Part shown: positions 14,479 to 26,800 of the stretch, piece by piece | Position numbering within the stretch: position 1 is the stretch's first letter | Layout of the letters: the number at the start of each line of letters is the position of its first letter | Assembly (NCBI GenBank): GCA_039182125.1 | Contig: JBCDCH010000022.1 | Location: 1-60,089 of the forward strand | Reading direction: 5' to 3' | Source: Planctomycetota bacterium | GTDB taxonomy: Bacteria > Planctomycetota > Phycisphaerae > Tepidisphaerales > Tepidisphaeraceae | Length of the DNA stretch: 60,089 nt | Translations under genes and position numbers: made by a program | The notes under the pieces: generated by a model | The model's database searches: none | What the model was told of the DNA's origin: nothing | The model's input: the letters and a program-made list of their open reading frames with translations, nothing else

Positions 14479-14814
14479 AGTCTCTCCTTGTTTGGCCGCG
14501 CGGAAACGCGACCGATGGTAATGATGAGAGCCGCTCGGCGAAGTGGCCGCGGCTTCGAGATTGTCCAACGTAGTGAAGTCTGACTAACGGTCACAACCTT
14601 TCGCGCGTGCTTCAAATTTTTTTAAGACGAACCCGCCGATTCCCGCCATCGGCTTTTCCGTGGCGTTTCCCGCGTTCGGCGTGTTCAGGCATGCCGAACG
14701 GGTCGGCCAGTGCTCACCGAATGCGATTGTGTGGCAGGTGTTGACCCGTGGGGCAACGTTTATGCCGCAGCTTGGCTTTGGCGCAACGAGCTAAGCAGAG
14801 TCTCCGCTTACGCT
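14479..14814. other. Intergenic region between two reverse-strand genes
   Basis: No convincing gene is visible here. It holds the 5' region of the spondin-like gene, with an AT-rich stretch near 14612-14630 (AAATTTTTTTAAG) that could contain its promoter. A hairpin with 8-bp arms (CGTTCGGC 14673-14680 with GCCGAACG 14693-14700) lies further upstream. Confidence 0.5.
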
Positions 14815-14858
14815 CAACACACCCCGCCGCGATCCGTGGATCGCGGCGGGGTGTGTTG
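14815..14858 (-). terminator. Long perfect hairpin ending the giant gene
   Basis: Bases 14815-14835 and 14838-14858 are perfect reverse complements (21 bp each) separated by only two bases, giving a very stable stem with a GC-rich core and a TGTGTT edge. It sits 17 bases beyond the stop codon of the 21-kb gene. No other gene is close enough for it to serve, so I read it as that gene's terminator and possible 3'-end protector. Confidence 0.8.
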
Positions 14859-14875
14859 GTGCGGGACGTTTGGGG

Positions 14876-17800
14876 TCATGCCGCGATGCGGGTGGTGCTT
14901 GTGGCGATGTTGCGGAAGGCGTCCTTGTCGGGGGCGTAGCTGAGCACTTCGGCGAAGAGCGTGTACGAGCCTTCGGGCAGGTCGACCGGGAGGCCGGCCT
15001 CGATGCGGATGCGGAGGCTGCCGTTGGGGGCGAACTCGAGCACGTCGGAGGACCAGCCCAGCAGCACGTCCGAGCCGTCGAGCGTGCCATCAAGCGAAGC
15101 CCGCAGGGCGACCCGGGCAAACGCGGCCGCGGGGACGTCGTCGAGGTTGACGATGCGGACGTCGGCGAAGCCGTTGCGGTTGAGCCCGTTGCCGAAGGAG
15201 ACGTTCTCGAACTCGGCGGCGAGGCGGACGTTGCGGGGGTTGTTGTAGAACACGAACGATTCTTCGAGCCGGCCGGTGCGGTTGCCGTCGCGGTTGGCGG
15301 TGAAGATCGGCAGCTGCGTGCGGCTGATGCCGGTGCCGTCGCTGACGCGGATGTCGCCATCGGCGTCGATGTTGAGGCTGTTGGTCGCGACGATGCGGAA
15401 GCGGTCCGCAATGGCGTTGCCGGTGGTGTAGATGTTGAAGTCGTCGCCGGCGTAGAAGTTGCCGGTGATGCGGACCTCGGCCGGCTCGATCTGATCGATG
15501 CCGCCGATGAGGATGTCGTTGGCCCGGAGCGTGGTGAGCGGGTTGATGACCTGCGTCGTGGAGTCGACGGCCCTTGTGCCCAACAGCAGCGATCCGGGGA
15601 TCGTGATGTTGGCGACACGGTCGTCCGAGCCGACGCGGATGTCGTCGGCGTCGACGATCAGGTCTCCGCCACGGACGATTTGCACATCGCCCAGGACGGT
15701 CACAGTGCCGCCGGCGTGGAGGTCGATCGCACCGCGCTGTGTGTGCGTCGTGACGGAGCCCTCGACGGTGAGGTCGTCGCTCGCTTCGACGCTCAACGGC
15801 ACGTTGAGGTCGATGTCGCCGAGTGTGACCTCGCCGCCGGTGACGCGGACCTGCGCGAAGTACTGGCTCAGGCCGGCCGCACTGCGGAGTCCGAACGCCG
15901 CGCCGTCCACGCCGATGGCCGTCGGGCCGTCGATCGTGCGAGGTTGCAGCAGGAAGTCCGCGTTGCCGCTGACGCTTTCGGTCGCGGTCGGGAGGCTGAC
16001 ACGGTCGGCGGTGATGACGAAGTCTCGTCGGTTGGACGCGGCGAGAATGGCGCCGTTGTCGGCCTCGATCGCGTCGGCGGTCAGGTTGATGCCGCCATGA
16101 CTCCAAAGGCGAGCGTCTTCGGTGAACCGCATGCCGCCATCGGCGGCGAGGTTGATGACGGCCCGGCGGCGTGAGCCGAGCGCGGCATCGACGACGATGT
16201 CGCCGGTGTTGATGCGCAAGCCGCGTGAGTGAGTCGTCGAGAGCGTGTCACGGACGAAGGTGGTGCCGGTGCCGTCGAACTGATCGAACCGCTGCGTGAG
16301 CAGGGGCGCGTCGATGGTGACGTTGATCGCATCGACGACCATGACGCGGCGGAGCCGGTCGGTGGTGCCGACGGCCGCGTCGAACCGCACGTCGCCGCCG
16401 GCGGCGACCGAGAGCGTCTGCACGCCGTCGATGCTGCCGAGCAGTTCGATCGAGCCCCTGGCGTTGATGCCGACGTAGCCGGTGAGTTGGGTGTCGGCGT
16501 CGAGCGTGACGTCGCCGCCGGTGAGGATGTCGGTGCCGAGCCCGAGCGTGTCGGCGTCGATCGCGACGTCGCCGTCCGCGTCGATGAAGAAGCCGTCGGG
16601 CAGGTTGAGCGCCGAAGCGACGAGCGAGACCTGGCCGGTGGCGGTGATGTCGCCCAGGGTCGCGGCGTCGGCAGTGGCTCGCAGGGCGAGGTTGCCAGTG
16701 CTCGTTGCACCGGCCAACCCGACCGTCCGTCCCGACAGCGTGAGCGTGCCGGCAACGTCGGTGACGTTGAGGCTGAGCGTCGTCGGCGTCGAGAGGGCGG
16801 CATCGCCCGCGACGGTCAGGCGGTCATGCGACAGGTTCTGCGTCGCGGTGATCGTCGCGTCACCGCCAACTTGGGCATCGGTGATCGCCGTGCGACCGGT
16901 GACGGCGATGTCGGCGTTGTTGTTGGTGCGGACGACGTTCAGGTCGGTCTGGCCACCGCCACGGATACGCAGGTCGTTCGCATCGATCCGCTCGCTGTCG
17001 ATCGCGCCGGTGGTGGTGATGTCCACCGTTTCGGCCGCAGTGATGCGTTCGCTGTCGAGTTCCGTAACGTCGAGGTCGACCGTGCCGGCCGCGTCGATCG
17101 TGTTGGTCGCGAAGGTGGAGGTGACATCGACATCGACGTGGCGTGCGCGGATGGCGTCGGCGGTGGTCCAGAAGCCGGCATCGAGGGTGAGATCGTTGCC
17201 CGCCTGGAGTGTGTTGTAGTTGCCGCCGGTGCCGGAGACGGCGTTGATGTCGCCCGTGGCTTCGATGCGGTCGGTGTTGGTGATGCCGGCGTCGGCGAAG
17301 AGTGTGACGTTGCGGCCGATGAGCCGTTGCGAGTCGAGCGCGTTGCCCGCATCGACGTTCAGGTCGCGGGTCGTGGCGCGATCGAGTTCGACACTGCCGA
17401 CGGCGTCGATGTCGGCGTCGTTGGCGGTCAGTTCGTCGACGATGACGCCCGCGGCCGAGTCGATCGTCGCGTCACCGGTTGCGGTGATGTTGTCGACATT
17501 GAGATTCGCGCCGCTGCTGAGCGAGGCGTTGGAGGCGGTGGTCATGCTCACGCCGTCGAGCGTGGTACCGGCGACGATCCGCAGGTCGGCCGTTGCGGTG
17601 GTGGTGTCGGTCAGAACGGCACCGTCGGCGTCGATGTCGATGCCCGATCCGTTCGTCGTGCCGAGCGTCACGTCCGCAGCGCCGTCGACGTCCACGCCCG
17701 CATTGCCACGCAGGGTGTTGATATTGATGTCATCACCCGCGTCGATGGCGGCGGCGCCGTCGGCGGTAAGCGTGTCGACGTCGACGGTGGTGCCTGCGTC

Positions 17801-20800
17801 AACGGTGCTGTTGCCCGTCGTGGCGAGACGTGTGGCCGTGACCGAAGTCGTCGCGTCGGTGTCGAGCGTGCCGGCCGTCAACTCGGTGATGGCGATCGTC
17901 CGTGCGTCAAGGTCGGCGAGGCCGTCGACGTCGACGAGTTTGGCGGTAAGTGTTTCGTCGGCGGTGAGTGTGGCGTTGTTGGTGACGGCGATGGAGGTGT
18001 CGCTGTTGATGTCGGTGGCGTTGACGACGGCGTTGCCGGCGGCGGTGACGCGGTCGGCGTCGAAGCTGTTGGTCGCGGTCGCTGTGAGATTGCCGCCGCT
18101 GCTGAGCTTGTCGGCGGTGATGTCACGGCCTGCGGTCACGGTCAGGTCGGCGTCCGCGAGAAGTTCACCGAAGCTCCCGTCCCGGCCGGCGTTGACCGTC
18201 GCGACCGACAACGTGCTCAGGCGGGCGATGTCCGCGTCATTGCCCGCATCGACGTTCGCGTTGCCGGTGACGCTGAGATTGATCGCCTGAAGGTCGGTGC
18301 CCGCGTCGAGGTCGGCGGTGCCGGTGATGGTCATGGTGCCAGCGAGCATGTTGGCGTCGGTGTCGGCCGTGACGTTTCCGTCGGCCGTGAGCGAATCGCT
18401 GCTGAGCTGGCCGGTCGAAAGCAGGTTGGCGTTGTTGGATTCGGTCGTGGCCAGGGTGAGCGTTGTGCCGGCGTCGATCGCGAGGTCCGCGTCGGTCCGC
18501 AGTGTGTCGGAGACGACGCCAGCGACCGTCGCGATCGTGACGTCGTCGTCGGCGTCGAGCGTGGTGCTGTTGACGCTGTCGGCGTCGAGTTGCACAGTGC
18601 CTGTGGCGTCGAAGGTGGTGCTGGTCACGTTGCCGACCGCGTCGATGTCGGCGTTGACGGCTTCGGTCGTGCCAAGCTGGACGCCGGCACCGGCGTCGAT
18701 GTCGAGATCGCCGTCGGTGTCGAGGGCCGTGCTGTTGAGCGGGCCGTCGACGGTGAGTGTCGCATTACCGAGGGCGATCAGGTTGGTGCTGGTGACCGAC
18801 TGATCGGCATCGACGATCACGTTTCCGGTTGCGGTGAGGGCGCCGTTGGTCAGGTCGCCCGCAGCGGTGAGGTTGACGTTGGCACCGGCGGTCACGGTCA
18901 GATCGACGCTCGCCCCGGCGGTCACGGTCAGGTCGCCTGCCGCGTCGATCGTGTGCGAGTCGAGGTCGCCCACGACATTGAGCGTCGCCGTGCCACCGGC
19001 GTTGATGACGGAGCTCGTGAGAATGTCGTCGGCCTCCACGATGACGTTGCCGGCGGCGGTGAGTGTGCCGTTGGTCATTTGGCCGGCTACGTCGATGTCG
19101 ACATTGTCGCCGGCTGTGGTGTCGAGGTCGACGGTGCCACCGGCGCTGATGTCGAGGTCACCCTCGACGTCGATGTCGCCGGAGTCGATCAGGCCGACGG
19201 CCGTGAGAGCGGCGTTGCCCGTCGCGGTCAGCGTGGTGCTGTTGAAGCTGTCGGCATCGAGATCGACGTTGCCCGCGGCATCGAGCATACCACTGGTGAC
19301 GTTACCGACCGCGTCGATGTCGACGTTGGCCCCGGCGGTGTCGGCCAACTGAACGCCCGCCTCGGCGTCGATCGTGAGATCACCCTCCGCGTCGGTCGTG
19401 CCGGCGTTGAGTGCATCCTCGGCGGTGATGGATGCGGTACCCGTTGCGGTGAGCTGCGTACTCGTGAGCGTGGCGTTGGCGTCGATCACGACGTTGCCGA
19501 CGGCGGCGAGCGTTCCGTTGGTCAGATCGCCGGCGGCGGTGAGATCGACGTTGTTAGCCTCGGTCGTGTCGAGATCAAGGGTGGTGCCTGCGTTGGCAGT
19601 GAGGTCGCCCTCGACGTCGATGGTGCCGGAGTCGATCAGGCCGGCGGTCGTCAGAGTGGCGTTGCCTGTCGCGGTCAGTGTGGTGCTGTTGAAGCTGTCG
19701 GCGTCCAGGTCGACGTTGCCCGCTGCATTGAGGGTGCCGCTGGTGACGTTGCCGACCGCGTCGATGTCGACGTTGGCGGCATCGGTGTTGGTGAGTTGCA
19801 CGCCCGCTTCGGCATCGATGGTCAGATCACCCTCGGCGTCGGTGGTTTGCATGTTCAACGCGTTTTCGGCCGTGATGTCGACCGTGCCGGCGGCGATCAG
19901 CGTGGAACTGGTCAGCGATGCGTCGGCGTCGATGACGACACTGCCGGCAGCGGTCAGACTGCCGCTGGTCATGGCACCGGTCGCGCGAATGTCGACGTCG
20001 TAGCCAGCGGTGGTGTCGAGATCGACCGTGCTGCCGGCGATGATGTCGAGATCGCCCTCGGCGTCGATGGTGTCGGAGTCGAACGCACCAACGACGTCGA
20101 TGTTCACCGTGCCGCCGGCAGTAACGCCGGTCGAGGTGAACGTGTCATCGGCATCAATGTCGACGTTGCCCGATGCGTCGAGCGTGCCGTTGGTCAAGGC
20201 CCCGGTCACGGTCCAGTCGGCGTTGCCTGCGGTTGTCGCGGTGAAGTCGGCGGCGTCGGTCGCCGTAACGAGCAGGATGCCGGCCGCGTCGAGCTCGTCG
20301 GACGTGAGTGCACCGGTGATGTCGATGGTGACGTTGCCGGTCGCGGTGAAGTTGTCGGAGTCGAGCGTGGTGCCGCTGGTGAGGTTGGCGTTGACGGTCG
20401 TGGTGGTGCCCAGGTCGATCGACGTGACGGCGGTGGCCAAGAGGTCGGCGTCGGTTGCGAGATTGCCGGAGGTGATCGAAGTGCCGGCGTCGAGCGTGAC
20501 GTTGCCGCCGGCGTCGAGATCGGTCGAGCCGATCGCGGTGGCGGCGGTGGTGATCACGGTGCCATCGGCGTCGATGACGTTGGTCGTGATGGTGCCGGTG
20601 TCGGTCACCATGGCGAGGTTGCCGGCGGCGACAATGGCGGTCGCGCTGTCGATGGTGGCGGTCGCATCGAGCCGGACGTCGGCGGCGCTGGTGACGTCGT
20701 CGGCGACGAGGTTGTCGCCGGCGGTGTAGTCGACGTTGCCGGCGACGGTGACGGTCACGTCGAGGTCGCCGCCGATGAGCGCGACGGCGTTGCCGTCGGC

Positions 20801-23800
20801 GGTGATCCGCTCGGCGCCGAGACTCGCTGCGGCGATGTCGACCCATCCGCCCGCAACGATCACGTTGCTCGTGACGGCGTTGGTCACGTTGATGTCGATG
20901 TCGCTGCCGGCGGAGATGCGGGTGCTGTTGGTGAGCGTGTCTCCGACGGTGAGTGTGACGGTGGTGCCGGCGATGGTTTCATCGAGCACCATGGCGGCCG
21001 GCGTGTCGAGCTGTACCGAGCCGAGCGTGGACATGCGGGTCGAGTTGAACGCATCGTCGGCGGTGACGGCGATGTTGGCGTCGGAGCTGATATCGGTGGA
21101 GGTGAAGGTGGTGCCCGCGTCCAAGGCGACGTTGCCGGTCGCGTCAATAACACCGACGGTCAGCGCATCGGCGGCCGTGGCGATCAGCACACCGGTCGTC
21201 GTGGCAGCGGTGATATTCAAATCATCGGCGTCAACGAGCCGGACATCGTCGGCGCTGCCACGGGCGGTATCGACGTCATTGGTGGCGCGGGTGAGGGTGA
21301 AGTCACCGGCCGTGCCGTCGGTGCGCAGGTCGGCCGCGACGATGTCGTCGGTTTGCGTGACGGTGGCGTTGTTGCTCGTGAGATGGGCATCGCCGGTGCC
21401 GATGTCGAGGCCGACGCGGGAGTCGACCGTGCCGATCGCCCAGTCGTGATCGTTGCGGAAAACAAGGTTGTCATCGGCGATGTCGAACGCGGCGACGGAG
21501 ACGCGGTTGGTCTCGTGGTTCAGACTCACCGCGGCACCGGCGTCGACGGCCAGGTGGTCCGCGTCAATGAAGCTGGTCGCCGTGACCGTCGTCGCGGCGT
21601 AAAGGCGTAGCTCGTCACCGGCATAGACCGGAGCGTTGAGCGCGATCGCGCCGGTGTGGCTGAGCAGTTCGATGGTGTCGTTACGCTCGCCGGGGGTTTC
21701 GTTGAGCGCGCCGTTGACGGTGATGTCGCCGGTGTTGGCGACGAGCTTGAGATAACCGGCGCCGGCGGCGGAGTCGACGTTCTGCGCGACGGTGATCGAG
21801 CCGCCGACGATGCGGGTGGGGTTGTTGATGCGGGAGTTGCCGGCCCCTTGCTGCGTGCCGATCGAGCCGAGCGTGACCGGGCCCGTGCCGGTGGTGGCGG
21901 TGCCGATGACGAGCTCGGCGAAGGTGCCGCTGATGGCGTCGAGGTCGAGGTCGGAAATGTCCAGACCACCGGCACCCGCGGGCGAACCGATCGCGATCGC
22001 GCGATCAAGGGCGTACGGCTCGACGGTCATCGTCCGCGTGTCGGCGGCTTGATGGATGATCGAGTTGACCCCGCCGTTGAAATCGACGTCGTTGGTCCGC
22101 AAGCGCAGGTTGCCGGTCGTGACGACAAGCTGGTTGACGACCTGCACGGCCGCGACGCTGGTCACATCGACCGAGCCGAGCACGGCAGTCCGTTGAAAGC
22201 GGGTTTGCCCCGTGGCAAGGGTGACGACGAGGTCGCCCGCGGTGAGATCCTGTGCGAAGGTGAGATCGCGGGCTTGTGCGATCGTGAGCGGGGCGGTGTC
22301 GAGGTCGACGGTGTCGTTGAACGAGATGTCACCGGCTTCCGATCGCACGAGCATGCTGGTGGGCGTTTCGAGCTGGCCGACGCGGTTGCCGAAGACGACA
22401 TCGCCCTGGGTGTAGATGGTGACGAGGCCGCCGGCGTCGAAGCGGGCGCTGGAGGCGAAGCTGAGCGCGCCGAGTCGGGTCGGATCGACGGCGGACCCGA
22501 GCGAGACGAAGCCGACGATGCCGACATCCCGGGCGAAGCTGGCGGCGGTCGCACGGCCCAGGGTGAAGTTCCCGTCGACCGACAAGTCCGAGGCGACCGA
22601 CAGGCCGGCGTTGGTGCTCACGAGAAGGTCGGTGCCGATGTCGAGCGCACCGAGGGTGATCTCGTCGTTGGCGTAGATCGCGGCGGTACCGTCGACGTCG
22701 AAGCTGATGGTTTCGCCCAGCGCGACGGTGCCGAGCAGGGTGAGGTCGAGGGTGGTGCCAAAGGTAGCATCGCCGGCGACGGTGACGTCCTGATCGAGCG
22801 AGACCGAAGCGGCCCGGCCTATGACGAAGTCGGCATCGGTGTCGATGGTGCCGGCCACTTCGAGGGCGCCGTTGGTGTGGATGGCCAGATTGCCGACGAC
22901 TTCGACGTTCTCCAGGGCGATGTCGTCATTGACGGCGAGGGTCATCGCGCCCGAGACGTCGATGTCGGCACCGCCGGCGAACGTGATCTCGCCGATCTGC
23001 GTGAGGTCTCCGAGATTGCCGATCGACACGTCGCCGACGACCTCCAGGTCACGGGCGAAGCTGACCTTGTCGGCGACGCCGAGGGTGAGCGTGCCGTCGA
23101 CTTCCATGTTGCCGGTGACGGTGACGTCGTCGTTGGTGGCGAGGTTCAGGTCGCCGATGATCTCGGCGATCGCCAGGCGGATGTCGTCGTTGGTGTAGAT
23201 GCTCGCGTTGCCCCTGACGTCCAGGAGTGTGTTGGCCGCGAAGGTGACGCGCTCGACGGCGGTAAGGTCGGTGTCGGTGCCGATGTCCACGTTGCCCTGC
23301 ACCTCCACATCCTGGGCGAAGGAGAGCCGACCGGCGGTGGCGACGACGATGTCGCCGGTGACGGTGAGGCTGCCGAGGAAGTCAACGTTGTCGGCGTCGG
23401 TGATGATGAGGTCGCCGTCGATGGTGACGTCGCCCCCGAACGTGACATCACCGGCCTCGGTGATGGTGAGCGTGCCCTCGAGTTCGACGGAACGTTCGAG
23501 GCTGACGTTGCCGCGACCTGACGAGTTGAGCGTGAGGTTGTGGATCGGGTAGCTGCTACCGATCGCGCCGGTGACGGTGATGTCGGAGACGTCCTCGATG
23601 AGCAGGTTCTCGGTGAGCGAGCCGGCGACGCCGTCGATCTTGCCCTTGCCCGCGCCGAAGACCGAGACATGCCCGGCGGTCGCGCGGAGGATCGCGTCAA
23701 CGTCGTCGTGGACGACGATGTTATCGTCGACTTCGATGAACGTGCCCGAGACGATCGGGTTGGCCGAATCGAGGTTGAGCGTGTTGCCGGAGCCGACGAT

Positions 23801-26800
23801 GACGACCGGCGAGTCGGTGGCTTCGAGACGTTCGACGTTGATGGTGCCGCCGCGCGGGGCGCGGAGCCGAATACCGTCGGTGAACGTCGCGTTGGCCGAG
23901 TGGAAGGTGTGGCTGCCGTCGATGCGGCCGATGATGATTTCTTCAAACCCGTCCTCGAAATAGTCGAGCTCGGCTTCCTTGAGACTGAACGGGTAGGGGT
24001 CGCCGATCTCGACGGTCGGGGGCGTCTGGTAGTTCGCGCCGGGCGATTCGATGGTCAGCGACGTGACGCGGTCGCCGGTGATGACGGCGCGAGCGGTGGC
24101 CTGCTGGCCGGGTAGGCTGATGCGCACCTCGGGCGCGGACCCGTAGCCGCTGCCGGGGTCGGTGACGGTGAAGCCGGTGACTTGGCCGTCGCTGTTGTAG
24201 GTCGCCGTGACGGTGGCGGCTTCGTCGGGGTTGCCGCCGACGAGGCTGACGGTCGGCGGGAAGCTGGCGTTGTAGTTGCTGCCGCCGAAGGTCAGGCGGA
24301 CGCTTTGCAGCTCGCCGTCACGGACATCAGCGACACCGAAGGCGCGTTGGCCGGGCGGGGTGAGAGTGACGATGGGTTCGCCGGTGTACCCGCGGCCTTC
24401 CCAGAGGTTGGTGAAGCCCGTGACGACGCCGCCGCTGATGGTGGCTTCGACGGTGGCCTGGGTGCCGTTGAGACCGATCTCGGCCGAGGGGCGGACGGGC
24501 GAGAGTTCGATGCTGCCACCGCCGGCGCCGACGAAGCTGTTCACGTCGATGTCGTCGGCGACGAACTTGATACCGCCGTCGCCGGAGTCGATCTTGCCGC
24601 CACGGTAGACGATGCGGCCCTGATCGTCGCGCTCGTAGATCGGGACGGTCTGTGCCGCGTCTTGCCAGAGAAGGTTGCCCGAGGCATCGACGGCCTGGAC
24701 CGGCTGACCCAGTGCGAGGGTGCCGGTGAAGTTGGTGATGGCGATGTCGCCGTCGATGGTGGAGACACCGTTGATCGAGTCGAGCAGGCCGAGTCGGGTG
24801 CCGTCCTTTTCGAGAACATAAATCGCGGCTTCGAGAGCGGTGGTGTGAGCAACCATGGTTTCGACGTCTGTTTTGAGGGGTTTGTGAGCGTCACCGATGC
24901 CGGTGACGGCGGAAGCGACCAGCGAGCCGCCGGCGGCCTGGATGTGAGCGCGGTTGGTGGCTGGTCCGGAGAGTCGGGCGAAGCCGTTGGAAACGATGTT
25001 GACCGCCGGCGGGTTGGACTGGGCGTAGCCGTTGCCGGGGTAGGTGATGCGGAAGCCGGTGATCGTGCCGGTCCCGTCGTCGACGATCGCCGTGGCGGTC
25101 GCACCGCCTTCGAGCTGGACCGAAGGGAGGAACTCCGTGGAGTAGCCGCTGCCGCCGTTGGTGACATTGATCGCGGTGACCTGGCCGTCGGCATCGACGA
25201 CGGCCGTGGCGGTCGCGCCGCTGCCGCCGCCGGTGAGGTCGTCGAGTGTGTCGGGGTTCTGCACGTTGGCGTAAGCGAAGTCGCCATGCCGCCAGTCCAG
25301 ATTCGAGCTGCCGAAGTCGACGTCACCGGACTGGTGGATCGCGCCGCCCTCGGAGCGGAGCGTGATGGTGCCGCGTCCGTCGCCGCTACCGGCGATCGAG
25401 CCGACGGTGGAACTGGTCACATGGGCGTCGAGACGAATCGAGTCGTGCGCGGCGAACTTGATGATCGGTGCGGGCGTGGCGAAGTAGCCGCTACCGCCAT
25501 CGAGCAGGGTCAGGGCGGTGACGACGCCGTTGGTCAGTGTCGCGGTGGCGCGAGCACCAGTGCCGTTGCCGATCGGGTCGACGATGGTGACGACCGGCGT
25601 GTGGGTATACCCGGAGCCGCCGGCGGTCAGGTTCAACGCGGTGATCACGCCATCGACGACGGTGGCCGTGGCGGTCGCTTCGGTGACGGCGTCGGGGTAC
25701 TGGCCGGTGACGCGGAGCAGCACGTCGCCGTTGTTGGTCGCATGGATGGCGTGATCGGCGTTGAAGCCCTGGGCCGTGGTGATGCGAACGGTGTCGGCGT
25801 GGAGCGCGGCCTCCTGTTCGACGTGCTTCGCGTCGATCTCCAGCGTTTGCCGGACATCGATCGCGCTGGCCAGTCGTACCGAACCGGCCGGGATGTTGAG
25901 CGACACGTCGTCGATCTCCGCCGGCGCGTTGGACGGACGAGGGGTGCCTGGGTTGGCGTAGCCGGCGAAGCGGATCGACTTGCCGCCGGTCGTGAGACGG
26001 TTGATCGACGCGTTGCGGTCGAAGACGACATCGCCGGTCGTGGTGGAGGAGAAAGTGACCGAATCGTCGCGACTGGTGCGGTCGAGAAGCGTAACGGACG
26101 GTGTGGCGGAGTAGCCTTCGCCGGGGTCGATCACATGAATCCCGGTGACGACGCCGTTATCGTCGATGGAAGCGACGGCTTTCGCGCCGCGGCCGGTGGC
26201 GTCGGTGATGCGCACTTCTGGCGCGACCACATAGCCGGTGCCGCCGGTGGCGACTTCGATTTTCTTGAGATGTCCGCAAGTGCCGTCGACGTCGATGGTG
26301 CCGACGGTTGCGGGAGTGGTCGGGAGGATCGCATCGTCGATGCGAATGCCCTCGGCGTTGACGTTGGTGACATCATCGGCGACGAGGTTGTACTCGTCGT
26401 TGCCGAGCCCGCCGCGTAGAACCAAGCCCTCGTTGTCGGTGCGGCTGCGGGTGGTTGGGTTGGTGACGTTGAACACGTCGCGGCCGCGACTGCCGTGGAT
26501 CTCGGTCACTGCGAGCAGATCGAAGGTGGCCTTGTTGTTGTCGCCGGCCGAGACGGTGCTGTTGTTGCCCGAGAGGTTGGCCGTGACGGGGAGGGTCGAT
26601 TCGACGAACGAGATCAGGTTGCTCGTCGCGTTGCCGTTGAGCAGGAGTTGATCGACGCCGAAGGTTCGGGCGAAGCGGACAGTGTTGAACGAGCCGGCCG
26701 CGCCGCCGTGGACGGTGTCATTGCCACCGCCGGGTCGGAAGTCGTTGGTGCCGGTGCCGCCGCGGAGGGTGTCGTTGCCGCCACCGCCGTCGAGTGTTGC

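Noticed and set aside
17000-21200. CRISPR-like look of the repeated GTCGATGTCGACGTTG strings
   Set aside because: The units vary in sequence and spacing and stay in one protein frame. They code for beta-helix turns.
16229-21610. A 1793-codon open frame antisense to the giant gene, plus other antisense frames of hundreds of codons (for example 24182-26419, 30164-31936)
   Set aside because: They mirror the GAC/GTC/GCC-rich repeat codons of the giant gene. Their translations are low-complexity Val/Asp/Gly/Arg strings without domains or ribosome sites.
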